DNA from: Candidatus Obscuribacterales bacterium
Lineage (GTDB): Bacteria; Cyanobacteriota; Vampirovibrionia; Obscuribacterales; Obscuribacteraceae
Length of the DNA stretch: 39,424 nt
Assembly: GCA_019747875.1 (NCBI GenBank)
Contig: JAIEQI010000165.1
Span: 1-39,424 of the forward strand
Reading direction: 5' to 3'
The position numbers and the translations under genes are program-made. Position 1 is the first letter of the stretch; each line of letters opens with the position of its first letter. This document shows positions 32,040-39,424 of this stretch, piece by piece. The notes below the pieces were generated by a model. It did no database searches, was not told the origin of the DNA, and worked only from the letters and a program-made list of their open reading frames with translations.

Positions 32040-33524
32040 GTGACCGACGACCTGATCGCCATCATTGCTTGTTGCATTCTCGGCCTGATAGCTCATGGGT
32101 CGCGTTCGCAGCGTTGGCTTGAATGGGTTATCCGTGTCACCATCTGTGTTTTCATAGGTGGAGAGTGTCTCTATATCCTGGCCGCAGAGCCATCGGCCTC
32201 GATGACAACCAATCCCTATGGCTACAGTCTTTTGGTCGGCTGTGCCATCGCCTCTGCGGTTCTTTTGTTCGAACCAGGCAGAAAGCTGTTTTCGCTGGGC
32301 TTCACTGTGCTTGAGCAAATCGTTGCCGGGCGTGTCATCTTGGCGCTCTTCGGAAAGTTGCTTGCACCGGTTAGAGTGGAGGCTGCTGCTCAGTCAAACG
32401 CAGGAGCTATGCCTTCAAATGAGACCTTTAAAGAAACAATATCGGAGAACCATCCGGTCTCAGACTCTGTAAGCGAATCTGTATCCCCTTCTGAATCCCT
32501 ATCCGATTCACCTGGTCCAGCTGAATCGGCGACGGACTCCGCTGGCGATGGGTCCGCCGGACCAGTGGCTTCTACAAGCGCATCAGCTGAATCACTAGAA
32601 TCGGCTTCTAGCGAAGCAGATTCCGGAACGGAGCCTGAGGCTTCCACTGGAACGCATTCCGAGCCAAGCACAGGTCCAAGCGCTCCTTTGCCCGGTTCAC
32701 CTGCTGGTCAAGGCGCTCCCGGAGAGGCGAGCGAAACGCCGCTCTCAGATTCCGCCCAGCACAGCCCAGTTGCAAGCGAGATGGTGATGCAAAAGATACC
32801 TTTCCACAAGGCGTTCTTTGCAGAGCGAATATTCGTTCCATCGTCCATTCCACACATGAATGCGTTGTGGATTTACGTCACCGTTATTGCGTTTTTGTTG
32901 ACACATACTGAGCTCACGTCGGGCTTCCAGATGCCGTCCATTATGATACCGCTACCGGTGAGTCTTGATCAGTTGTTCTCTTATAATTTCATGGGACTGC
33001 TCATGCTATCGGCTTGCGGCGTCGGCATCTTCGTATCGCGCAAACCTATGGAAACCTTGCGAAGGCTCGGTCTCGTCAAACCCACTTTCGCACAAGTCTG
33101 TATAGGCATAGCTGGCATTTTTGTCACCTTTGCATACGACTTTTTGTGGTCAACATTTACGCATGGTCAAGAAGGCTTGGGTTATGCTGACAAAATCGCG
33201 CACTATAACGAAGGGGCATTCAACCCGTCGGCGTCGGCTGGGTCGGCCGGCATGCTTGCTTCCGCGACCGGCATCTGCGCGGGGATCGGTGAAGAGGTCC
33301 TCTCCCGCGGAGCACTACAGCCGGTGCTTGGAATTTTACCGGCAGCATTCCTGCATGGTGTACTTCACGCACAGTTTGCGCACGCCCCGGTTTTGATTTT
33401 GCAGGTATTTGGCTGGTCGGCAATTATGGGAATCATTCGGCGTTATACAAATACGACAACAACCATAATCACCCACGTCGGCTTCAATTTCATTTCTACC
33501 TTCTTGTTTGCCTTCAATCCGTAA
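32040..33524 (+). CDS. CPBP family intramembrane metalloprotease with long Ser/Glu-rich linker
   Basis: A 494-residue membrane protein. The N-terminus has about three hydrophobic segments (about 5-20, 31-49, 61-77). Residues about 115-248 form a Ser/Glu/Asp/Pro-rich low-complexity linker with repeated SDS/SES units. The C-terminal half holds about six membrane segments and the CPBP (Abi) motifs: GEEVLSRG (E418, E419, R423), HGVLH (H439, H443) and H479 (ITHVGFN). These are the residues of the CaaX-protease/Rce1-like family; some members process prenylated proteins or bacteriocins, and the target here is unknown. The GTG start has AAAGG upstream. Confidence 0.88.
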   Translation: MTDDLIAIIACCILGLIAHGSRSQRWLEWVIRVTICVFIGGECLYILAAEPSASMTTNPYGYSLLVGCAIASAVLLFEPGRKLFSLGFTVLEQIVAGRVILALFGKLLAPVRVEAAAQSNAGAMPSNETFKETISENHPVSDSVSESVSPSESLSDSPGPAESATDSAGDGSAGPVASTSASAESLESASSEADSGTEPEASTGTHSEPSTGPSAPLPGSPAGQGAPGEASETPLSDSAQHSPVASEMVMQKIPFHKAFFAERIFVPSSIPHMNALWIYVTVIAFLLTHTELTSGFQMPSIMIPLPVSLDQLFSYNFMGLLMLSACGVGIFVSRKPMETLRRLGLVKPTFAQVCIGIAGIFVTFAYDFLWSTFTHGQEGLGYADKIAHYNEGAFNPSASAGSAGMLASATGICAGIGEEVLSRGALQPVLGILPAAFLHGVLHAQFAHAPVLILQVFGWSAIMGIIRRYTNTTTTIITHVGFNFISTFLFAFNP

Positions 33525-33636
33525 TTGATCAATTCGACCTTGCTCCTTGCCCGGGAACGTTTCGATGTGTGCGCGTTTCGGTTTGGAAGCCTAACGCCCC
33601 GGGAACGTCAGATATGGTGCAGGGAGGCAGGACGCA

Positions 33637-36600
33637 TTGGCTGGGTCTGAGAGCGTCGACCAAAATGTGATTTTGCCCGCTGGCTCAGATATAGCCGACG
33701 GAAAATTCGAGATCATCAACCTTATTGCCACTGGCGCCACGGCTGCAGTTTATCGCGCTCGCCACCGTTTGCTTGGGATGGAGGTCGCCCTGAAGGTCCT
33801 CAATTTCAGCCTGTTAGGGCGGGCTGATTGCTTGGCGCGCTTTCAAAAGGAAGCACGCGTGAACAGCCAGCTCGTGCATTCAAACTTAGCTAAGCTGATT
33901 GGTTACGGTACCCTGGAGGATGGACGCCCTTTCATCGCCGCAGAACTAATTGAAGGCAAAACCCTTTCCGAGATTCTCAGCTCAGAAGAGACGTTGGACT
34001 CAGAGCGCGCTATCGGACTATTCATGCAAATCTGCGATGGACTGGAAGCGTTGCACAAGAATGGCATCGTTCATCGTGACTTGAAACCGGGCAATGTAAT
34101 GATCGCGATTGATGGAAATGGTGCTGAGCGTGCAAAGATTATCGATTTGGGGTTAATCAAGGAACTGCAATCGAGTGACCCGAAGATAACAAAGACCGGT
34201 CAGATTCTTGGTAGTGCGGCTTACATGAGTCCTGAGCAGTGCCGAGCAGAAAAACCGGATGAGCGCTCAGACATTTATTCGTTTGCTTGCCTCATGTATG
34301 AGTGTATGGCTGGCCGCCCTCCATTTGGAGATGACGCTGGCTTTGTGACGATGACTAAGCAAACAAGCGAGTCGGCACCACCGATTAGCCAGTTTCGGAA
34401 AGATCCATTGAAACCGGGATTGGAAGAGATTATCCGCATTGCCTTAGAAAAGGAGCCAGGTAAAAGATATCAGGCTGTTGGGCAGCTTAGAGACGATTTG
34501 AAGCGTTGCTTAGATGGGGAGCTGTCTGCCCGTTTTCTGCGACCACACAATTTGCCCGATAAAGGCACCGCGCGTGGTGCTATGGCGTGGTCCGGCGTGT
34601 TGGTGGGCTTGTCTCTAATTGTTCTAATTGGCATTTATGTTTCTGTCGGAAAGCAGACCTTACCTCGGTCGTCCAATAATAACTCCCGTGTCAATCATGC
34701 TAAGTCCGATTCTAAGCAGCTGCATAATGAACTAAGCAAAGCGGGAAGGATGGCGCAGAGCGCTACTTTGGCCGATGATGGACAAGTTAGCGCCGCTCTC
34801 CATCATGCCGAAGCTGCTGTTAAATACTATGCTTCATGGTTAGAAGCCAATCCGAAAGCTGATTTAGCCGATCGAGCAAAAGCTGAGTACCAGCTAGCGA
34901 TGTTTTATGATTCTTTGGCTAATAAGAAGAAAGCGGGAGAACATGAAAAGAAAGCTGAGAAATATTATCTTCAGTTGCTAAATGACACCACAAACGTAAT
35001 TAACAAGGCCGACCCCAAATCATACGAGTGGTTGATTGCGTCAGACGATGCTGCACGCTATGCAAAAGCACTAGGCGATCTGGCAAGTACTTCGAACAGG
35101 CGATCAGATGCGGCTGCCTTTCACTTTCGGCGATGGAAAATCAGCCGGAAGGCACAACCGTCGGGACCTGTTTCGACTACGTTCCAGGACATAACCATTG
35201 CTAGGACTCTTCACGTGTTGGAGGACTATGCGAGCGAAGAACAGATTCTCAAATCCGCAAGGTTTGGAGCAACGAAACAACCTGTGTCCGAGTTGATTCT
35301 GGCTCCAACTTCGACTCCTGCGCAAAGCATGAAGATCTTTCTTGGGGGGCCGCAAGATGCCTCCACCAGGATCCAATTTCTTTCTGCTTTATACCAGAAT
35401 CAGATGTCTTTGAAGAAAAGGTCTGATGCTGAAAAGGTTTGGAATTTTAGCGTTAAGTATGCGGAGTCCGTCAAGACTCCCTGGGATCGTGCTCAAGTAT
35501 TTCTAGCGCTTGGTTTAGATGCAAGATTCGACAAGAAATATGAGCTTGGACGGAGCTACGCTGATATAGTGTTGGAAAACTTGTCCAAGCTAGAAGATCA
35601 AAGCAAGAAGGAGGTCGTGGAGACCAAGATTATGGCCTTAATGCTTGCTGGATCAACGGCGGCGATGTTGAATAATAGCAGGGCAGCCGCGCATTACTAC
35701 TGTCAGTGCTTACCTTATGCAGGTAACAGAAGGCATGATTGGCGCGTACTAGATTGTTTGAGAGAGTATCTTTCAATCGCAGTCAATCTGCAAGATGAGA
35801 AGCTCTGTGATCAACTCATCGCTCAATACGAAAAAATTGCGGCTGGACGGGATGATAACGTCCAAGCAAAGCTCGTGTTGAGCTATTTCCGCATCCGGCG
35901 GCTGAGTCTATCTAAGGGTGAGCACCATGAGGCGATTGCCGAAATTATTGATGAAGTAATTGCGCTTCCGGGGCTGTCGCGGGACAGCTGTGTGGCTGAG
36001 CAGGTCGCAATAGCACGCGCGCTCACGGAGATGAGGCAGTTTGAGCTGGCAGAAAAACTTGCGAGGCACGTTCTTGCAACCACTAATACAAATGATTTGC
36101 TCAGAGAAGCCTACCTTGAACCGGCAAGAATCATACTGGCTCAAGCTGAATACGGTTTGAAGAAATACGATGACGCGCTGGCTACTCTTGCTGGGGTCAA
36201 CATGATCTTCACTGATGAGAGTATACCTGCTGAGTTTCAAATGCAGCGCGCGGTGATTGGGTTGAATTCGAGCCTGGCATTGAATAGAAGAGATCTGATC
36301 AAGCATTACATCGAACAAGGAGAAAAGGTTCTACCTTCGGAATGCTCTCCAGAATCAAAGGCAGGTTTCCTTACAGCCCTAGCGCTTTCCTCTGCGAAAA
36401 ATCGCGAATTGTCCAAAGCTGTAAGCGCGGCGAGACGGGCACTTGCTGTTACGAAGTCCTATTGTCAGGCTACTAGTTATAAAATAGCCTTGCAGGAAAC
36501 TTTATTAGCCAGTCTGTTGGTAAACGATAATCCAAGTGAGTCTGCAAGTCTTTACGAGGATTCCTTGAGAATTGCCAGCGTAGCCACCGACGCGCCGGAC

Positions 36601-36669
36601 GTGAATGTGGAAGCTGAGATAACAAAACAGTACGAGGATGCGAAGAAAGTTTGGGCGAGCAAAAAATAG
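33637..36669 (+). CDS. Ser/Thr protein kinase with transmembrane segment and helical-repeat tail (degenerate P-loop)
   Basis: A 1010-residue Hanks-type kinase. The kinase domain (about 24-295) shows VALK (K53), HRDLKPGN (146-153), DLG at 170-172 where DFG is usual, SPEQ (198-201) and DERSDIYSF. The glycine loop is degenerate: ATGATAAVY (31-39) keeps only one glycine of GxGxxG. A transmembrane segment follows (about 319-340, VLVGLSLIVLIGIYVSV), then a long extracytoplasmic tail of TPR-like helices (about 350-1010; for example YQLAMFYDSLANKKKAGEH, ILAQAEYGLKKYDDALATLA). Start is TTG with GGGAGG upstream. The last 19 bases overlap the second kinase gene, so the pair is co-translated. Confidence 0.93.
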   Translation: MAGSESVDQNVILPAGSDIADGKFEIINLIATGATAAVYRARHRLLGMEVALKVLNFSLLGRADCLARFQKEARVNSQLVHSNLAKLIGYGTLEDGRPFIAAELIEGKTLSEILSSEETLDSERAIGLFMQICDGLEALHKNGIVHRDLKPGNVMIAIDGNGAERAKIIDLGLIKELQSSDPKITKTGQILGSAAYMSPEQCRAEKPDERSDIYSFACLMYECMAGRPPFGDDAGFVTMTKQTSESAPPISQFRKDPLKPGLEEIIRIALEKEPGKRYQAVGQLRDDLKRCLDGELSARFLRPHNLPDKGTARGAMAWSGVLVGLSLIVLIGIYVSVGKQTLPRSSNNNSRVNHAKSDSKQLHNELSKAGRMAQSATLADDGQVSAALHHAEAAVKYYASWLEANPKADLADRAKAEYQLAMFYDSLANKKKAGEHEKKAEKYYLQLLNDTTNVINKADPKSYEWLIASDDAARYAKALGDLASTSNRRSDAAAFHFRRWKISRKAQPSGPVSTTFQDITIARTLHVLEDYASEEQILKSARFGATKQPVSELILAPTSTPAQSMKIFLGGPQDASTRIQFLSALYQNQMSLKKRSDAEKVWNFSVKYAESVKTPWDRAQVFLALGLDARFDKKYELGRSYADIVLENLSKLEDQSKKEVVETKIMALMLAGSTAAMLNNSRAAAHYYCQCLPYAGNRRHDWRVLDCLREYLSIAVNLQDEKLCDQLIAQYEKIAAGRDDNVQAKLVLSYFRIRRLSLSKGEHHEAIAEIIDEVIALPGLSRDSCVAEQVAIARALTEMRQFELAEKLARHVLATTNTNDLLREAYLEPARIILAQAEYGLKKYDDALATLAGVNMIFTDESIPAEFQMQRAVIGLNSSLALNRRDLIKHYIEQGEKVLPSECSPESKAGFLTALALSSAKNRELSKAVSAARRALAVTKSYCQATSYKIALQETLLASLLVNDNPSESASLYEDSLRIASVATDAPDVNVEAEITKQYEDAKKVWASKK

Positions 36670-39338
36670 ATCTGGCTGTTTCAGAAATTGGAACGATTTT
36701 TGAAGAGAAGTATGAGATTCTCTCGGTGCTCGGACGTGGTGCAAATGGCATTGTATACAAAGCAAAGCATGTGCTTCTTTCGCAGCTGGTAGCGCTGAAA
36801 ATAATAAACGAATCTTCCAGCGACCGAGAAGTCGCTGCTCAGCGTTTTCAGAAAGAGGCGGCTCTTCTGAGCAGTTTTGACCATCCGAACATTGTCAAAC
36901 TCAATGCTTATGGTCTATTGCCTGATGGCAGGCAATACATGGCGCTGGAGTTTGTTGAGGGGCGGTCTCTGTCTGACTTGATTGAACGGGATGGTGCGTT
37001 GGAGTGCGAGCCGGCGATAGATATCTTCCTGCAGATATGCAGCGGATTGGAGTATTCGCATGAACGTGGCGCAATTCATCGCGATATTAAGCCGGACAAT
37101 GTAATGATTGACATTGATTCAAAAGCAAAAATTTTGGACTTCGGAATTTTCAAGTCTCTGGATCCGTCAAGCCAGAGTTTGACTAAGACCGGATATCTTT
37201 TGGGCAGCGCCAACTACATGAGTCCTGAGCAATGCAAGCAGCAGGAACTTGATCAACGCTCAGACCTCTACTCGTTAGGATGCTTGATGTATGAAACTCT
37301 CGTTGGGCAGCCTCCTATGCAGGATGCGTCCGAGATGTCCATCATGTCAAATCAGCTGCAAAAGGTCATAGATAACGTTCCTGCAAAACACGGAATATCT
37401 AGTGAATTGCAAGGGGTCATCCTCAAATGTCTCGAGAAGAATAGTTCCAACCGTTTTCAATCTGCTAAGGAACTGGCGATAGCGCTGGAAGCTTGCAAGA
37501 ATGCGCCGCTGATTGCTACTGCAATTGAGAAATCTTCTAAGTCTAAGATGCTCTTGCCGATATTGGCTGCATTTGTTTTTATCTCCGCTTTTTTGGTTGG
37601 AATCTATTTCTGGAAGAAGAGCGAAACAAAGAAAGAGCTCTCGGAACTGACTGCTGCGACAGAAACATCACCTTATGAGACGGGAAGGCTTCCCCCGCCA
37701 GATAATCACAGAACTCCCAAAGCTACAGAGCAACGAGAGGCGTGGATCAAGAATAATGTTTCGCATGCCGACCCGAAAATATTGTTTGACCAATATATGT
37801 TGGCATGGCATTCGCGAAAAACAAATAAGATGACGTTACCGCCTCCATTTGGAGAGTTGGTGCGCGACAGATTGCGGGCCGCTCTTAAACCAAAACATAC
37901 TTCATACTCTCAAGGGTATTATGGACTGATCAGAGATTTAGCACATCTATCATCCATGATAAGCGATAAGGCTGGCGTTAAAGAGTACATCTCGATGCTT
38001 GAAGTAAAGGGAGAAACAGCGCTTGAGGCGAACCGCCTTAAGGCGCTGAACCGTGCGGTCATGCAAGTTTTGGTTGTTTATTTGAATACTGAATCGCAGG
38101 ATGACTCTGTTGCTCTTCTCAAACACATCAATCAAAGTTCACTGGAAGGTGTGGAGAGAATACAGTTTAATGACTCTCTGGCAATGGCATTTTTGCAGAA
38201 CAAGGATCCAGAGCAAGCAGAAAAATTTGCCGTTGAATCAGCCATCCTCTTGAAACAACAACTCAGTAAGCCAGGGCGAGCGGACGGCCTTGTCATTTAT
38301 CCTGTGCTGGCCCGTTTGAATCAGGTTAACCGTCCTGATTTGGTTTTCGATTTAGCAAAGAGTTTGCCTCCGATCACGCCTGCCATGAAGAGGGACCCGA
38401 AATGGCTGAGCATCGAATGCGAATTGGCCAATGCCTACCTGGCTCAGAATGACCTCGGGAAAGCAAAACGCATTTACATGGCAAATATTGGCGATATAAG
38501 AAGCCTTCAGGACTTCAACGAGATTCTAGGCTCCGAAACTATTATTCTCACAATCCTGTTTCGTCAGGGCGATACGAACGCACTCTTAAAGGAGGCTAAG
38601 GCATTTTTGTCCACAGTTGGACACTCCAATTCTGTGTCTGCATCTAACACCGTCGCCTCCTTCCTCATTCAAAGGCGAATTGATGCAAGTTCAGTGGTGC
38701 CTGAGATTTCTGTTCTGGCCAAATCGGCTGAGGGAAAAGATCCTAATCGGTCGATGAGACTTTATGAGATCCTGGCAAAGATCTTTGTTCATTCTGGAAA
38801 AGTCAATGAAGCATACGATTGCTATGCCAAGTCTGAGAAGTTGGCCAAAGCGGTTGGCAATGAGCAAATGCAGGCTACAGCAATTAATGGAAAAATGGGT
38901 TGCTTGATTTATTTAAAGAAGTGGACGGAATTTAACACTGAATTGGCAGCTGCACGTAGATTGAAGGACATATCCGGCGATGACATCTTCATCACTGAAC
39001 AGATGGTTGGGGGGCGTTTTGAGCAGGACCAGCAGTACGAGAAAGCGATAAAAACCTACGAGAACTTGCTTGCGCCGTATCAGGGCGAAAAGAAAATACA
39101 GCTCCCTACAAATTATTGTGATTGTGTATTGCATCTTGCACTTTGTTACAACGGTATGGGCAAGCAAGACCTTGCAATTAAAGCGGCCGAGCGAGGCATT
39201 ACCGTTGCAAGACGTGCGGGCAAGCACTCGAGCGCTGTTTCGCTATACGAATATGCTGCCGGACTTTGCGAAAAAAGCGACCCTGAAAAGGCAGCCAAAT
39301 TCAAAAGGACAGCGGCAAAACTACACAAAGTGCTCTAA
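36651..39338 (+). CDS. Ser/Thr protein kinase with transmembrane segment and TPR-like tail
   Basis: An 895-residue paralogue of the preceding kinase. All key motifs are intact: glycine loop GRGANGIV (28-35), VALK (K50), HRDIKPDN (143-150), DFG (163-165) and the SPEQ activation-loop end (191-194), with DQRSDLYS. The transmembrane segment lies at about 300-321 (LLPILAAFVFISAFLVGIYF). The tail has TPR-like helices (for example LANAYLAQNDLGKAKRIY, AIKTYENLLAPYQ, LALCYNGMGKQDLAIKAAERG). The TTG start is inside the preceding gene. The partner proteins of the tail and the signal sensed are unknown. Confidence 0.95.
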   Translation: MGEQKIDLAVSEIGTIFEEKYEILSVLGRGANGIVYKAKHVLLSQLVALKIINESSSDREVAAQRFQKEAALLSSFDHPNIVKLNAYGLLPDGRQYMALEFVEGRSLSDLIERDGALECEPAIDIFLQICSGLEYSHERGAIHRDIKPDNVMIDIDSKAKILDFGIFKSLDPSSQSLTKTGYLLGSANYMSPEQCKQQELDQRSDLYSLGCLMYETLVGQPPMQDASEMSIMSNQLQKVIDNVPAKHGISSELQGVILKCLEKNSSNRFQSAKELAIALEACKNAPLIATAIEKSSKSKMLLPILAAFVFISAFLVGIYFWKKSETKKELSELTAATETSPYETGRLPPPDNHRTPKATEQREAWIKNNVSHADPKILFDQYMLAWHSRKTNKMTLPPPFGELVRDRLRAALKPKHTSYSQGYYGLIRDLAHLSSMISDKAGVKEYISMLEVKGETALEANRLKALNRAVMQVLVVYLNTESQDDSVALLKHINQSSLEGVERIQFNDSLAMAFLQNKDPEQAEKFAVESAILLKQQLSKPGRADGLVIYPVLARLNQVNRPDLVFDLAKSLPPITPAMKRDPKWLSIECELANAYLAQNDLGKAKRIYMANIGDIRSLQDFNEILGSETIILTILFRQGDTNALLKEAKAFLSTVGHSNSVSASNTVASFLIQRRIDASSVVPEISVLAKSAEGKDPNRSMRLYEILAKIFVHSGKVNEAYDCYAKSEKLAKAVGNEQMQATAINGKMGCLIYLKKWTEFNTELAAARRLKDISGDDIFITEQMVGGRFEQDQQYEKAIKTYENLLAPYQGEKKIQLPTNYCDCVLHLALCYNGMGKQDLAIKAAERGITVARRAGKHSSAVSLYEYAAGLCEKSDPEKAAKFKRTAAKLHKVL

Positions 39339-39392
39339 GCAAGGTTTTGTATGGAGATTTCCTGTTGTCTGTCAATGGGTTCAAGAAATTTT

Positions 39393-39419
39393 CCATTTTT
39401 TATTCCATGGAAAAAATGG
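39393..39419 (+). terminator. AT-rich hairpin after the kinase operon, possible terminator
   Basis: CCATTTTTT (39393-39401) pairs perfectly with AAAAAATGG (39411-39419) across a nine-base loop. It starts 54 bases after the second kinase stop and is the last structure before the window end. The arms are A/T rich, and no downstream T-run is visible in the window. Confidence 0.4.
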
Positions 39420-39424
39420 CAGGC

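Noticed and set aside
1..39424. CRISPR arrays, prophage or complete insertion sequences
   Set aside because: No regularly spaced direct repeats, transposase or integrase gene was seen; the repeats present are hairpin elements.

Overview
This window most likely comes from a Gram-negative-type environmental bacterium of the non-photosynthetic cyanobacterial relatives (Candidatus Melainabacteria / Vampirovibrionia, Obscuribacterales-like). That is inference from gene style: serine/threonine kinases with a membrane segment and long helical repeat tails, a Uma2-family nuclease, a Tad pilus locus, many secreted low-complexity proteins and several GT87-type membrane glycosyltransferases. No rRNA, tRNA, CRISPR array, complete insertion sequence or prophage was seen.

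Layout. 1-9.0 kb: a DcsG-like ATP-grasp protein (minus); a tandem pair of GT87/DUF2029 membrane glycosyltransferases (plus); then a minus-strand series read from 9.0 down to 3.9 kb: terpene-cyclase-repeat protein, Tat lipoprotein DUF362, FAD amino-oxidase/UDP-galactopyranose-mutase-like enzyme, and a third GT87. 9.3-17.3 kb: a Tad/Flp pilus locus with flp pilin, cpaB, cpaE/tadZ, cpaF/tadA, tadB, tadC, DUF192 and a convergent prepilin peptidase; no secretin is present. 17.5-20.4 kb (minus): RidA and three secreted proteins of one apparently uncharacterised family. 20.6-28.2 kb (plus): tsaD, a MazF-type toxin-antitoxin pair, a zinc-ribbon protein, a zinc-ribbon/FHA protein, a degenerate J-domain protein, a YD-like beta-repeat protein and a phosphohexomutase. 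28.2-31.9 kb: unknown proteins, a TonB-C-domain secreted protein, a Uma2 protein, an FtsB/DivIC-like protein, a patch of palindromic repeats and a 74-residue secreted protein. 32.0-39.3 kb (plus): a CPBP intramembrane protease with a long Ser/Glu-rich linker and two overlapping paralogous Ser/Thr kinases.

How the parts work together. The Tad genes would build a surface pilus: pilin, peptidase, two ATPases and two platform proteins. The three GT87 proteins and the flavoenzyme suggest glycan or lipid-linked sugar metabolism at the membrane. FHA and kinase genes suggest phospho-threonine signalling, though no direct link between them can be proved here.

Most notable observations: (i) the flavoenzyme's dinucleotide-binding motif lies upstream of any ATG/GTG/TTG start, implying an ATT start or a point error; (ii) a dispersed family of palindromic intergenic elements, with one nearly identical inverted pair about 31 kb apart; (iii) the three-gene secreted family with conserved N- and C-terminal motifs; (iv) a MazF-type operon whose promoter carries three GTATAC boxes in 12-bp phase; (v) a GC-rich, hairpin-rich non-coding block after the toxin gene; (vi) a J-domain lacking HPD next to an FHA protein.
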